This document shows, in pieces, positions 48,439-63,500 of a DNA stretch of 64,000 nt. The notes under the pieces were generated by a model, which was not told the DNA's origin, made no database searches, and worked only from the letters and a program-made list of their open reading frames with translations. The DNA is from Mactromeris polynyma (lineage: Eukaryota; Mollusca; Bivalvia; Venerida; Mactridae): positions 1 through 64,000 of the forward strand of contig JASFXZ010000160.1 in NCBI GenBank assembly GCA_032209605.1, written 5' to 3'. A program made the translations under genes and the position numbers. Positions within the stretch are counted from its first letter, which is position 1; every line of letters begins with the position of its first letter.

Positions 48439-48491
48439 AAAATGAAAATAGGCAGTGCCAAGGTTGATGCTAAAATCCAGGTTCCCAATGG
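48439..48491 (+). CDS. Possible first coding exon of a divergent plus-strand gene
   Basis: A 53-nt stretch is bounded by a strong acceptor (TTTATTTCAG) and a strong donor (GTAAGTGC). It contains an ATG at 48442 reading MKIGSAKVDAKIQVPNG, ending in phase 2. The codons look protein-like compared with the AT-rich flanks. It is head-to-head with PIKFYVE, whose ATG is about 1.2 kb away, so the two genes could share a promoter region. The next exon would lie beyond the window, which places the whole satellite array in this gene's intron. I do not recognise the family, and a single short exon may be chance. Confidence 0.4.
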
Positions 48492-48581
48492 GTAAGTGCT
48501 AAATACTGGCAAGCCCGTAATAATACCGTACTAACTGCAGCGGTAGTCTCCCCTGTCATTCATTTGTCTTTTAGAGTAAAC

Positions 48582-51500
48582 AGAAATAGTGTTCATCAAG
48601 ACGAACAAAATGATGTATTACTTGACATATTTACGTAAAAAAAAAGTTTTCGCTAAAAATCACGTACAGGTCTTGACCTGTGATAGAATTTCATTTTTCG
48701 GAAAAAAATATTTCTCTCCAATTTTGCTCATTTTTTCAGGACTTAAAGACTTACCTACCCCATCGACGAAAATGTCTTCAGCTATGCAATATATCCATTT
48801 TAAATGTTTCCCGAGGTTTTCGCAAAAATCACGTAAGTTATGAGAATTTCTAATCTTCGAAAAAAGAAATGTCTCTCCGATTAACCTAGAGTCAGTCAGA
48901 TTCAGCCAGAGTCAGCCAGAGTCAGCCAGAGTCAGTCAGAGTCAGTCAGAGTCTGTCAGAGTCAGTCAGAGTCTGTCAGAGTCAGTCAGAGTCAGTGAGT
49001 GTCAGTCAGAGTCAGTCAGAGTCAGACAGAGTCAGTCAGAGTCACCGTAAGCCGTAGATTTAGTTGAAAGTATACATATATATATATATTTCAATAGTGT
49101 TCATCAAGACGAACAAAATGATGTATTACTTGACATATTTACGTAAAAAAAAAGTTTTCGCTAAAAATCACGTACAGGTCTTGACCTGTGATAGAATTTC
49201 ATTTTTCGGAAAAAAATATTTCTCTCCAATTTTGCTCATTTTTTCAGGACTTAAAGACTTACCTACCCCATCGACGAAAATGTCTTCAGCTATGCAATAT
49301 ATCCATTTTAAATGTTTCCCGAGGTTTTCGCAAAAATCACGTAAGTTATGAGAATTTCTAATCTTCGAAAAAAGAAATGTCTCTCCGATTAACCTAGAGT
49401 CAGTCAGAGTCAGTCAGAGTCAGTCAGAGTCTGTCAGAGTCAGTCAGAGTCTGTCAGAGTCAGTCAGAGTCAGTGAGTGTCAGTCAGAGTCAGTCAGAGT
49501 CAGACAGAGTCAGTCAGAGTCACCGTAAGCCGTAGATTTAGTTGAAAGTATACATATATATATATATTTCAATAGTGTTCATCAAGACGAACAAAATGAT
49601 GTATTACTTGACATATTTACGTAAAAAAAAAGTTTTCGCTAAAAATCACGTACAGGTCTTGACCTGTGATAGAATTTCATTTTTCGGAAAAAAATATTTC
49701 TCTCCAATTTTGCTCATTTTTTCAGGACTTAAAGACTTACCTACCCCATCGACGAAAATGTCTTCAGCTATGCAATATATCCATTTTAAATGTTTCCCGA
49801 GGTTTTCGCAAAAATCACGTAAGTTATGAGAATTTCTATCTTCGAAAAAAGAAATGTCTCTCCGATTAACCTAGAGTCAGTCAGAGTCAGTCAGAGTCAG
49901 CCAGAGTCAGCCAGAGTCAGTCAGAGTCAGTCAGAGTCTGTCAGAGTCAGTCAGAGTCTGTCAGAGTCAGTCAGAGTCAGTGAGTGTCAGTCAGAGTCAG
50001 TCAGAGTCAGACAGAGTCAGTCAGAGTCACCGTAAGCCGTAGATTTAGTTGAAAGTATACATATATATATATATTTCAATAGTGTTCATCAAGACGAACA
50101 AAATGATGTATTACTTGACATATTTACGTAAAAAAAAAGTTTTCGCTAAAAATCACGTACAGGTCTTGACCTGTGATAGAATTTCATTTTTCGGAAAAAA
50201 ATATTTCACTCCAATTTTGCTCATTTTTTCAGGACTTAAAGACTTACCTACCCCATCGACGAAAATGTCTTCAGCTATGCAATATATCCATTTTAAATGT
50301 TTCCCGAGGTTTTCGCAAAAATCACGTAAGTTATGAGAATTTCTATCTTCGAAAAAAGAAATGTCTCTCTGATTAACCTAGAGTCAGTCAGAGTCAGTCA
50401 GAGTCAGCCAGAGTCAGCCAGAGTCAGTCAGAGTCAGTCAGAGTCTGTCAGAGTCAGTCAGAGTCTGTCAGAGTCAGTCAGAGTCAGTGAGTGTCAGTCA
50501 GAGTCAGTCAGAGTCAGACAGAGTCAGTCAGAGTCACCGTAAGCCGTAGATTTAGTTGAAAGTATACATATATATATATATTTCAATAGTGTTCATCAAG
50601 ACGAACAAAATGATGTATTACTTGACATATTTACGTAAAAAAACAGTTTTCGCTAAAAATCACGTACAGGTCTTAACCTGTGATAGAATTTCATTTTTCG
50701 GAAAAAAATATTTCTCTCCAATTTTGCTCATTTTTTCAGGACTTAAAGACTTACCTACCCCATCGACGAAAATGTCTTCAGCTATGCAATATATCCATTT
50801 TAAATGTTTCCCGAGGTTTTCGCAAAAATCACGTAAGTTATGAGAATTTCTATCTTCGAAAAAAGAAATGTCTCTCCGATTAACCTAGAGTCAGTCAGAG
50901 TCAGTCAGAGTCAGCCAGAGTCAGCCAGAGTCAGTCAGAGTCAGTCAGAGTCTGTCAGAGTCAGTCAGAGTCTGTCAGAGTCAGTCAGAGTCAGTGAGTG
51001 TCAGTCAGAGTCAGTCAGAGTCAGACAGAGTCAGTCAGAGTCACCGTAAGCCGTAGATTTAGTTGAAAGTATACATATATATATATATTTCAATAGTGTT
51101 CATCAAGACGAACAAAATGATGTATTACTTGACATATTTACGTAAAAAAAAAGTTTTCGCTAAAAATCACGCACAGGTCTTGACCTGTGATAGAATTTCA
51201 TTTTTCGGAAAAAAATATTTCTCTCCAATTTTGCTCATTTTTTCAGGACTTAAAGACTTACCTACCCCATCGACGAAAATGTCTTCAGCTATGCAATATA
51301 TCCATTTTAAATGTTTCCCGAGGTTTTCGCAAAAATCACGTAAGTTATGAGAATTTCTATCTTCGAAAAAAGAAATGTCTCTCCGATTAACCTAGAGTCA
51401 GTCAGAGTCAGTCAGAGTCAGCCAGAGTCAGCCAGAGTCAGTCAGAGTCAGTCAGAGTCTGTCAGAGTCAGTCAGAGTCTGTCAGAGTCAGTCAGAGTCT

Positions 51501-54500
51501 GTCAGAGTCAGTCAGAGTCTGTCAGAGTCAGTCAGAGTCTGTCAGAGTCAGTCAGAGTCTGTCAGAGTCAGTCAGAGTCTGTCAGAGTCAGTCAGAGTCT
51601 GTCAGAGTCAGTCAGAGTCAGTGAGTGTCAGTCAGAGTCAGTCAGAGTCAGACAGAGTCAGTCAGAGTCACCGTAAGCCGTAGATTTAGTTGAAAGTATA
51701 CATATATATATATATTTCAATAGTGTTCATCAAGACGAACAAAATGATGTATTACTTGACATATTTACGTAAAAAAAAAGGTTTTCGCTAAAAATCACGT
51801 ACAGGTCTTGACCTGTGATAGAATTTCATTTTTCGGAAAAAAATATTTCTCTCCAATTTTGCTCATTTTTTCAGGACTTAAAGACTTACCTACCCCATCG
51901 ACGAAAATGTCTTCAGCTATGCAATATATCCATTTTAAATGTTTCCCGAGGTTTTCGCAAAAATCACGTAAGTTATGAGAATTTCTATCTTCGAAAAAAG
52001 AAATGTCTCTCCGATTAACCTAGAGTCAGTCAGAGTCAGTCAGAGTCAGCCAGAGTCAGCCAGAGTCAGTCAGAGTCAGTCAGAGTCTGTCAGAGTCAGT
52101 CAGAGTCTGTCAGAGTCAGTCAGAGTCTGTCAGAGTCAGTCAGAGTCAGTGAGTGTCAGTCAGAGTCAGTCAGAGTCAGACAGAGTCAGTCAGAGTCACC
52201 GTAAGCCGTAGATTTAGTTGAAAGTATACATATATATATATATTTCAATAGTGTTCATCAAGACGAACAAAATGATGTATTATTTGACATATTTACGTAA
52301 ACAAAAAGTTTTCGCTAAAAATCACGTACAGGTCTTGACCTGTGATAGAATTTCATTTTTCGGAAAAAAATATTTCTCTCCAATTTTGCTCATTTTTTCA
52401 GGACTTAAAGACTTACCTACCCCATCGACGAAAATGTCTTCAGCTATGCAATATATCCATTTTAAATGTTTCCCGAGGTTTTCGCAAAATTCACGTAAGT
52501 TATGAGAATTTCTATCTTCGAAAAAAGAAATGTCTCTCCGATTAACCTAGAGTCAGTCAGAGTCAGCCAGAGTCAGCCAGAGTCAGCCAGAGTCAGTCAG
52601 AGTCAGTCAGAGTCTGTCAGAGTCAGTCAGAGTCTGTCAGAGTCAGTCAGAGTCAGTGAGTGTCAGTCCGAGTCAGTCAGAGTCAGACAGAGTCAGTCAG
52701 AGTCACCGTAAGCCGTAGATTTAGTTGAAAGTATACATATATATATATTTCAATAGTGTTCATCAAGACGAACAAAATGATGTATTACTTGACATATTTA
52801 CGTAAAAAAAAAGGGTTTTCGCTAAAAATCACGTACAGGTCTTGACCTGTGATAGAATTTCATTTTTCGGAAAAAAATATTTCTCTCCAATTTTGCTCAT
52901 TTTTTCAGGACTTAAAGACTTACCTACCCCATCGACGAAAATGTCTTCAGCTATGCAATATATCCATTTTAAATGTTTCCCGAGGTTTTCGCAAAAATCA
53001 CGTAAGTTATGAGAATTTCTATCTTCGAAAAAAGAAATGTCTCTCCGATTAACCTAGAGTCAGTCAGAGTCAGTCAGAGTCAGCCAGAGTCAGCCAGAGT
53101 CAGTCAGAGTCAGTCAGAGTCTGTCAGAGTCAGTCAGGGTCTGTCAGAGTCAGTCAGAGTCTGTCAGAGTCAGTCAGAGTCTGTCAGAGTCAGTCAGAGT
53201 CAGTGAGTGTCAGTCAGAGTCAGTCAGAGTCAGACAGAGTCAGTCAGAGTCACCGTAAGCCGTAGATTTAGTTGAAAGTATACATATATATATATATATT
53301 TCAATAGTGTTCATCAAGACGAACAAAATGATGTATTACTTGACACATTTACGTAAAAAAAAAGTTTTCGATAAAAATCACGTACAGGTCTTGACCTGTG
53401 ATAGAATTTCATTTTTCGGAAAAAAATATTTCTCTCCAATTTTGCTCATTTTTTCAGGACTTAAAGACTTACCTACCCCATCGACGAAAATGTCTTCAGC
53501 TATGCAATATATCCATTTTAAATGTTTCCCGAGGTTTTCGCAAAATTCACGTAAGTTATGAGAATTTCTATTTTCGAAAAAAGAAATGCCTCTCCGATTA
53601 ACCTAGAGTCAGTCAGAGTCAGTCAGAGTCAGCCAGAGTCAGCCAGAGTCAGTCAGAGTCAGTCAGAGTCTGTCAGAGTCAGTCAGAGTCACCGTAAGCC
53701 GTAGATTTAGTTGAAAGTATACATATATATATATATTTCAATGGTGTTCATCAAGACGAACAAAATGATGTATTACTTGACATATTTACGTAAAAAAAAA
53801 GTTTTCGCTAAAAATCACGTACAGGTCTTGACCTGTGATAGAATTTCATTTTTCGGAAAAAAATATTTCTCTCCAATTTTGCTCATTTTTTCAGGACTTA
53901 AAGACTTACCCACCCCATCGACGAAAATGTCTTCAGCTATGCAATATATCCATTTTAAATGTTTCCCGAGGTTTTCGCAAAAATCACGTAAGTTATGAGA
54001 ATTTCTATCTTCGAAAAAAGAAATGTCTCTCCGATTAACCTAGAGTCAGTCAGAGTCAGCCAGAGTCAGCCAGAGTCAGCCAGAGTCAGTCAGAGTCAGT
54101 CAGAGTCTGTCAGAGTCAGTCAGAGTCTGTCAGAGTCAGTCAGAGTCAGTGAGAGTCAGTGAGTGTCAGTCAGAGTCAGTCAGAGTCAGACAGAGTCAGT
54201 CAGAGTCACCGTAAGCCGTAGATTTAGTTGAAAGTATACATATATATATATATATATTTCAATAGTGTTCATCAAGACGAACAAAATGATGTATTACTTG
54301 ACACATTTACGTAAAAAAAAAGTTTTCGCTAAAAATCACGTACAGGTCTTGACCTGTGATAGAATTTCATTTTTCGGAAAAAAATATTTCTCTCCAATTT
54401 TGCTCATTTTTTCAGGACTTAAAGACTTACCTACCCCATCGACGAAAATGTCTTCAGCTATGCAATATATCCATTTTAAATGTTTCCCGAGGTTTTCGCA

Positions 54501-57500
54501 AAAATCACGTAAGTTATGAGAATTTCTATCTTCGAAAAAAGAAATGTCTCTCCGATTAACCTAGAGTCAGTCAGAGTCAGTCAGAGTCAGCCAGAGTCAG
54601 CCAGAGTCAGTCAGAGTCAGTCAGAGTCTGTCAGAGTCAGTCAGAGTCTGTCAGAGTCAGTCAGAGTCTGTCAGAGTCAGTCAGAGTCAGTGAGTGTCAG
54701 TCAGAGTCAGTCAGAGTCAGACAGAGTCAGTCAGAGTCACCGTAAGCCGTAGATTTAGTTGAAAGTATACATATATATATATATTTCAATAGTGTTCATC
54801 AAGACGAACAAAATGATGTATTATTTGACATATTTACGTAAACAAAAAGTTTTCGCTAAAAATCACGTACAGGTCTTGACCTGTGATAGAATTTCATTTT
54901 TCGGAAAAAAATATTTATCTCTAATTTTGCTCATTTTTTCAGGACTTAAAGACTTACCTACCCCATCGACGAAAATGTCTTCAGCTATGCAATATATCCA
55001 TTTTAAATGTTTCCCGAGGTTTTCGCATCATTCACGTAAGTTATGAGAATTTCTATCTTCGAAAAAAGAAATGTCTCTCCGATTAACCTAGAGTCAGTCA
55101 GAGTCAGCCAGAGTCAGCCAGAGTCAGCCAGAGTCAGTCAGAGTCAGTCAGAGTCTGTCAGAGTCAGTCAGAGTCTGTCAGAGTCAGTCAGAGTCAGTGA
55201 GTGTCAGTCCGAGTCAGTCAGAGTCAGACAGAGTCAGTCAGAGTCACCGTAAGCCGTAGATTTAGTTGAAAGTATACATATATATATATTTCAATAGTGT
55301 TCATCAAGACGAACAAAATGATGTATTACTTGACATATTTACGTAAAAAAAAAGGTTTTCGCTAAAAATCACGTACAGGTCTTGACCTGTGATAGAATTT
55401 CATTTTTCGGAAAAAAATATTTCTCTCCAATTTTGCTCATTTTTTCAGGACTTAAAGACTTACCTACCCCATCGACGAAAATGTCTTCAGCTATGCAATA
55501 TATCCATTTTAAATGTTTCCCGAGGTTTTCGCAAAAATCACGTAAGTTATGAGAATTTCTATCTTCGAAAAAAGAAATGTCTCTCCGATTAACCTAGAGT
55601 CAGTCAGAGTCAGCCAGAGTCAGCCAGAGTCAGCCAGAGTCAGTCAGAGTCAGTCAGAGTCTGTCAGAGTCAGTCAGAGTCTGTCAGAGTCAGTCAGAGT
55701 CAGTGAGTGTCAGTCCGAGTCAGTCAGAGTCAGACAGAGTCAGTCAGAGTCACCGTAAGCCGTAGATTTAGTTGAAAGTATACATATATATATATTTCAA
55801 TAGTGTTCATCAAGACGAACAAAATGATGTATTACTTGACATATTTACGTAAAAAAAAAGGTTTTCGCTAAAAATCACGTACAGGTCTTGACCTTTGATA
55901 GAATTTCATTTTTCGGAAAAAAATATTTCTCTCCAATTTTGCTCATTTTTTCAGGACTTAAAGACTTACCTACCCCATCGACGAAAATGTCTTCAGCTAT
56001 GCAATATATCCATTTTAAATGTTTCCCGAGGTTTTCGCAAAAATCACGTAAGTTATGAGAATTTCTATCTTCGAAAAAAGAAATGTCTCTCCGATTAACC
56101 TAGAGTCAGTCAGAGTCAGCCAGAGTCAGCCAGAGTCAGTCAGAGTCAGTCAGAGTCTGTCAGAGTCAGTCAGAGTCTGTCAGAGTCAGTCAGAGTCTGT
56201 CAGAGTCAGTCAGAGTCAGTGAGTGTCAGTCAGAGTCAGTCAGAGTCAGACAGAGTCAGTCAGAGTCACCGTAAGCCGTAGATTTAGTTGAAAGTATACA
56301 TATATATATATATTTCAATAGTGTTCATCAAGACGAACAAAATGATGTATTACTTGACATATTTACGTAAAAAAAAAGTTTTCGCTAAAAATCACGTACA
56401 GGTCTTGACCTGTGATAGAATTTCATTTTTCGGAAAAAGATATTTCTCTCCAATTTTGCTCATTTTTTCAGGACTTAAAGACTTACCCACCCCATCGACG
56501 AAAATGTCTTCAGCTATGCAATATATCCATTTTAAATGTTTCCCGAGGTTTTCGCAAAATTCACGTAAGTTATGAGAATTTCTATCTTCGAAAAAAGAAA
56601 TGTCTCTCCGATTAACCTAGAGTCAGTCAGAGTCAGCCAGAGTCAGCCAGAGTCAGCCAGAGTCAGTCAGAGTCAGTCAGAGTCTGTCAGAGTCAGTCAG
56701 AGTCTGTCAGAGTCAGTCAGAGTCAGTCAGAGTCAGTGAGTGTCAGTCAGAGTCAGTCAGAGTCAGACAGAGTCAGTCAGAGTCACCGTAAGCCGTAGAT
56801 TTAGTTGAAAGTATACATATATATATATATATATTTCAATAGTGTTCATCAAGACGAACAAAATGATGTATTACTTGACACATTTACGTAAAAAAAAAGT
56901 TTTCGTTAAAAATCACGTACAGGTCTTGACCTGTGATAGAATTTCATTTTTCGGAAAAAAATATTTCTCTCCAATTTTGCTCATTTTTTCAGGACTTAAA
57001 GACTTACCTACCCCATCGACGAAAATGTCTTCAGCTATGCAATATATCCATTTTAAATGTTTCCCGAGGTTTTCGCAAAAATCACGTAAGTTATGAGAAT
57101 TTCTATCTTCGAAAAAAGAAATGTCTCTCCGATTAACCTAGAGTCAGTCAGAGTCAGTCAGAGTCAGCCAGAGTCAGCCAGAGTCAGTCAGAGTCAGTCA
57201 GAGTCTGTCAGAGTCAGTCAGAGTCTGTCAGAGTCAGTCAGAGTCTGTCAGAGTCAGTCAGAGTCTGTCAGAGTCAGTCAGAGTCAGTGAGTGTCAGTCA
57301 GAGTCAGTCAGAGTCAGACAGAGTCAGTCAGAGTCACGGTAAGCCGTAGATTTAGTTGAAAATATACATATATATATATTTCAATAGTGTTCATCAAGAC
57401 GAACAAAATGATGTATTACTTGACATATTTACGTAAAAAAAAAGTTTTCGCTAAAAATCACGTACAGGTCTTGACCTGTGATAGAATTTCATTTTTCGGA

Positions 57501-60500
57501 AAAAAATATGTCTCTCCAATTTTGCTCATTTTTTCAGGACTTAAAGACTTACCTACCCCATCGACGAAAATGTCTTCAGCTATGCAATATATCCATTTTA
57601 AATGTTTCCCGAGGTTTTCGCAAAAATCACGTAAGTTATGAGAATTTCTATCTTCGAAAAAAGAAATGTCTCTCCGATTAACCTAGAGTCAGTCAGAGTC
57701 AGTCAGAGTCAGCCAGAGTCAGCCAGAGTCAGTCAGAGTCAGTCAGAGTCTGTCAGAGTCAGTCAGAGTCTGTCAGAGTCAGTCAGAGTCTGTCAGAGTC
57801 AGTCAGAGTCAGTGAGTGTCAGTCAGAGTCAGTCAGAGTCAGACAGAGTCAGTCAGAGTCACCGTAAGCCGTAGATTTAGTTGAAAGTATACATATATAT
57901 ATATATTTCAATAGTGTTCATCAAGACGAACAAAATGATGTATTACTTGACATATTTACGTAAAAAAAAAGTTTTCGCTAAAAATCACGTACAGGTCTTG
58001 ACCTGTGATAGAATTTCATTTTTCGGAAAAAAATATTTCTCTCCAATTTTGCTCATTTTTTCAGGACTTAAAGACTTACCCACCCCATCGACGAAAATGT
58101 CTTCAGCTATGCAATATATCCATTTTAAATGTTTCCCGAGGTTTTCGCAAAATTCACGTAAGTTATGAGAATTTCTATCTTCGAAAAAAGAAATGTCTCT
58201 CCGATTAACCTAGAGTCAGTCAGAGTCAGCCAGAGTCAGCCAGAGTCAGCCAGAGTCAGTCAGAGTCAGTCAGAGTCTGTCAGAGTCAGTCAGAGTCAGT
58301 CAGAGTCAGTGAGTGTCAGTCAGAGTCAGTCAGAGTCAGACAGAGTCAGTCAGAGTCACCGTAAGCCGTAGATTTAGTTGAAAGTATACATATATATATA
58401 TATATATTTCAATAGTGTTCATCAAGACGAACAAAATGATGTATTACTTGACACATTTACGTAAAAAAAAAGTTTTCGCTAAAAATCACGTACAGGTCTT
58501 GACCTGTGATAGAATTTCATTTTTCGGAAAAAAATATTTCTCTCCAATTTTGCTCATTTTTTCAGGACTTAAAGACTTACCTACCCCATCGACGAAAATG
58601 TCTTCAGCTATGCAATATATCCATTTTAAATGTTTCCCGAGGTTTTCGCAAAAATCACGTAAGTTATGAGAATTTCTAATCTTCGAAAAAAGAAATGTCT
58701 CTCCGATTAACCTAGAGTCAGTCAGAGTCAGTCAGAGTCAGCCAGAGTCAGCCAGAGTCAGTCAGAGTCAGTCAGAGTCTGTCAGAGTCAGTCAGAGTCT
58801 GTCAGAGTCAGTCAGAGTCAGTGAGTGTCAGTCAGAGTCAGTCAGAGTCAGACAGAGTCAGTCAGAGTCACCGTAAGCCGTAGATTTAGTTGAAAGTATA
58901 CATATATATATATATATTTCAATAGTGTTCATCAAGACGAACAAAATGATGTATTACTTGACATATTTACGTAAAAAAAAAGTTTTCGCTAAAAATCACG
59001 TACAGGTCTTGACCTGTGATAGAATTTCATTTTTCGGAAAAAAATATTCTCTCCAATTTTGCTCATTTTTTCAGGACTTAAAGACTTACCTCCCCCATCG
59101 ACGAAAATGTCTTCAGCTATGCAATATATCCATTTTAAATGTTTCCCGAGGTTTTCGCAAAATTCACGTAAGTTATGAGAATTTCTATTTTCGAAAAAAG
59201 AAATGCCTCTCCGATTAACCTAGAGTCAGTCAGAGTCAGCCAGAGTCAGCCAGAGTCAGCCAGAGTCAGTCAGAGTCAGTCAGAGTCTGTCAGAGTCAGT
59301 CAGAGTCTGTCAGAGTCAGTCAGATTCAGTGAGTGTCAGTCAGAGTCAGTCAGAGTCAGACAGAGTCAGTCAGAGTCACCGTAAGCCGTAGATTTAGTTG
59401 AAAGTATACATATATATATATATTTCAATAGTGTTCATCAAGACGAACAAAATGATGTATTACTTGACATATTTAAGTAAAAAAAAAGTTTTCGCTAAAA
59501 ATCACGTACAGGTCTTGACCTGTGATAGAATTTCATTTTTCGGAAAAAAATATTTCTCTCCAATTTTGCTCATTTTTTCAGGACTTAAAGACTTACCTAC
59601 CCCATCGACGAAAATGTCTTCAGCTATGCAATATATCCATTTTAAATGTTTCCCGAGGTTTTCGCAAAAATCACGTAAGTTATGAGAATTTCTATCTTCG
59701 AAAAAAGAAATGTCTCTCCGATTAACCTAGAGTCAGTCAGAGTCAGTCAGAGTCAGCCAGAGTCAGCCAGAGTCAGTCAGAGTCAGTCAGAGTCTGTCAG
59801 AGTCAGTCAGAGTCTGTCAGAGTCAGTCAGAGTCTGTCAGAATCAGTCAGAGTCAGTGAGTGTCAGTCAGAGTCAGTCAGAGTCAGACAGAGTCAGTCAG
59901 AGTCACCGTAAGCCGTAGATTTAGTTGAAAGTATACATATATATATATATTTCAATAGTGTTCATCAAGACGAACAAAATGATGTATTACTTGACATATT
60001 TACGTAAACAAAAAGTTTTCGCTAAAAATCACGTACAGGTCTTGACCTGTGATAGAATTTCATTTTTCGGAAAAAAATATTTCTCTCCAATTTTGCTCAT
60101 TTTTTCAGGACTTAAAGACTTACCTACCCCATCGACGAAAATGTCTTCAGCTATGCAATATATCCATTTTAAATGTTTCCCGAGGTTTTCGCAAAAATCA
60201 CGTAAGTTATGAGAATTTCTATCTTCGAAAAAAGAAATGTCTCTCCGATTAACCTAGAGTCAGTCAGAGTCAGTCAGAGTCAGCCAGAGTCAGCCAGAGT
60301 CAGTCAGAGTCAGTCAGAGTCTGTCAGAGTCAGTCAGAGTCTGTCAGAGTCAGTCAGAGTCTGTCAGAGTCAGTCAGAGTCAGTGAGTGTCAGTCAGAGT
60401 CAGTCAGAGTCAGACAGAGTCAGTCAGAGTCACCGTAAGCCGTAGATTTAGTTGAAAATGTACATATATATATATTTCAATAGTGTTCATCAAGACGAAC

Positions 60501-63500
60501 AAAATGATGTATTACTTGACATATTTACGTAAAAAAAAAGTTTTCGCTAAAAATCACGTACAGGTCTTGACCTGTGATAGAATTTCATTTTTCGGAAAAA
60601 AATATGTCTCTCCAATTTTGCTCATTTTTTCAGGACTTAAAGACTTACCTACCCCATCGACGAAAATGTCTTCAGCTATGCAATATATCCATTTAAAATG
60701 TTTCCCGAGGTTTTCGCAAAAATCACGTAAGTTATGAGAATTTCTATCTTCGAAAAAAGAAATGTCTCTCCGATTAACCTAGAGTCAGTCAGAGTCAGTC
60801 AGAGTCAGCCAGAGTCAGCCAGAGTCAGTCAGAGTCAGTCAGAGTCTGTCAGAGTCAGTCAGAGTCTGTCAGAGTCAGTCAGAGTCTGTCAGAGTCAGTC
60901 AGAGTCAGTGAGTGTCAGTCAGAGTCAGTCAGAGTCAGACAGAGTCAGTCAGAGTCACCGTAAGCCGTAGATTTAGTTGAAAGTATACATATATATATAT
61001 ATTTCAATAGTGTTCATCAAGACGAACAAAATGATGTATTACTTGACATATTTACGTAAAAAAAAAGTTTTCGCTAAAAATCACGTACAGGTCTTGACCT
61101 GTGATAGAATTTCATTTTTCGGAAAAAAATATTTCTCTCCAATTTTGCTCATTTTTTCAGGACTTAAAGACTTACCTACCCCATCGACGAAAATGTCTTC
61201 AGCTATGCAATATATCCATTTTAAATGTTTCCCGAGGTTTTCGCAAAAATCACGTAAGTTATGAGAATTTCTATCTTCGAAAAAAGAAATGTCTCTCCGA
61301 TTAACCTAGAGTCAGTCAGAGTCAGTCAGAGTCAGCCAGAGTCAGCCAGAGTAAGTCAGAGTCAGTCAGAGTCTGTCAGAGTCAGTCAGAGTCTGTCAGA
61401 GTCAGTCAGAGTCTGTCAGAGTCAGTCAGAGTCAGTGAGTGTCAGTCAGAGTCAGTCAGAGTCAGACAGAGTCAGTCAGAGTCACCGTAAGCCGTAGATT
61501 TAGTTGAACATGTACATATATATATATTTCAATAGTGTTCATCAAGACGAACAAAATGATGTATTACTTGACATATTTACGTAAAAAAAAAGTTTTCGCT
61601 AAAAATCACGTACAGGTCTTGACCTGTGATAGAATTTCATTTTTCGGAAAAAAATATGTCTCTCCAATTTTGCTCATTTTTTCAGGACTTAAAGACTTAC
61701 CTACCCCATCGACGAAAATGTCTTCAGCTATGCAATATATCCATTTAAAATGTTTCCCGAGGTTTTCGCAAAAATCACGTAAGTTATGAGAATTTCTATC
61801 TTCGAAAAAAGAAATGTCTCTCCGATTAACCTAGAGTCAGTCAGAGTCAGTCAGAGTCAGCCAGAGTCAGCCAGAGTCAGTCAGAGTCAGTCAGAGTCTG
61901 TCAGAGTCAGTCAGAGTCTGTCAGAGTCAGTCAGAGTCTGTCAGAGTCAGTCAGAGTCAGTGAGTGTCAGTCAGAGTCAGTCAGAGTCAGACAGAGTCAG
62001 TCAGAGTCACCGTAAGCCGTAGATTTAGTTGAAAGTATACATATATATATATATTTCAATAGTGTTCATCAAGACGAACAAAATGATGTATTACTTGACA
62101 TATTTACGTAAAAAAAAGTTTTCGCTAAAAATCACGTACAGGTCTTGACCTGTGATAGAATTTCATTTTTCGGAAAAAAATATTTCTCTCCAATTTTACT
62201 CATTTTTTCAGGACTTAAAGACTTACGTACCCCATCGACGAAAATGTCTTCAGCTATGCAATATATCCATTTTAAATGTTTCCCGAGGTTTTCGCAAAAA
62301 TCACGTAAGTTATGAGAATTTCTAATCTTCGAAAAAAGAAATGTCTCTCCGATTAACCTAGAGTCAGTCAGAGTCAGTCAGAGTCAGCCAGAGTCAGCCA
62401 GAGTCAGTCAGAGTCAGTCAGAGTCTGTCAGAGTCAGTCAGAGTCTGTCAGAGTCAGTCAGAGTCTGTCAGAGTCAGTCAGAGTCAGTGAGTGTCAGTCA
62501 GAGTCAGTCAGAGTCAGACAGAGTCAGTCAGAGTCACCGTAAGCCGTAGATTTAGTTGAAAGTATACATATATATATATATTTCAATAGTGTTCATCAAG
62601 ACGAACAAAATGATGTATTACTTGACATATTTACGTAAAAAAAAAGTTTTCGCTAAAAATCACGTACAGGTCTTGACCTGTGATAGAATTTCATTTTTCG
62701 GAAAAAAATATTTCTCTCCAATTTTGCTCATTTTTTCAGGACTTAAAGACTTACCTACCCCATCGACGAAAATGTCTTCAGCTATGCAATATATCCATTT
62801 TAAATGTTTCCCGAGGTTTTCGCAAAATTCACGTAAGTTATGAGAATTTCTATCTTCGAAAAAAGAAATGTCTCTCCGATTAACCTAGAGTCAGTCAGAG
62901 TCAGCCAGAGTCAGCCAGAGTCAGCCAGAGTCAGTCAGAGTCAGTCAGAGTCTGTCAGAGTCAGTCAGAGTCTGTCAGAGTCAGTCAGAGTCAGTGAGTG
63001 TCAGTCCGAGTCAGTCAGAGTCAGACAGAGTCAGTCAGAGTCACCGTAAGCCGTAGATTTAGTTGAAAGTATACATATATATATATTTCAATAGTGTTCA
63101 TCAAGACGAACAAAATGATGTATTACTTGACATATTTACGTAAAAAAAAAGGTTTTCGCTAAAAATCACGTACAGGTCTTGACCTGTGATAGAATTTCTT
63201 TTTTCGGAAAAAAATATTTCTCTCCAATTTTGCTCATTTTTTCAGGACTTAAAGACTTACCTACCCCATCGACGAAAATGTCTTCAGCTATGCAATATAT
63301 CCATTTTAAATGTTTCCCGAGGTTTTCGCAAAAATCACGTAAGTTATGAGAATTTCTATCTTCGAAAAAAGAAATGTCTCTCCGATTAACCTAGAGTCAG
63401 TCAGAGTCAGTCAGAGTCAGCCAGAGTCAGCCAGAGTCAGTCAGAGTCAGTCAGAGTCTGTCAGAGTCAGTCAGAGTCTGTCAGAGTCAGTCAGAGTCTG

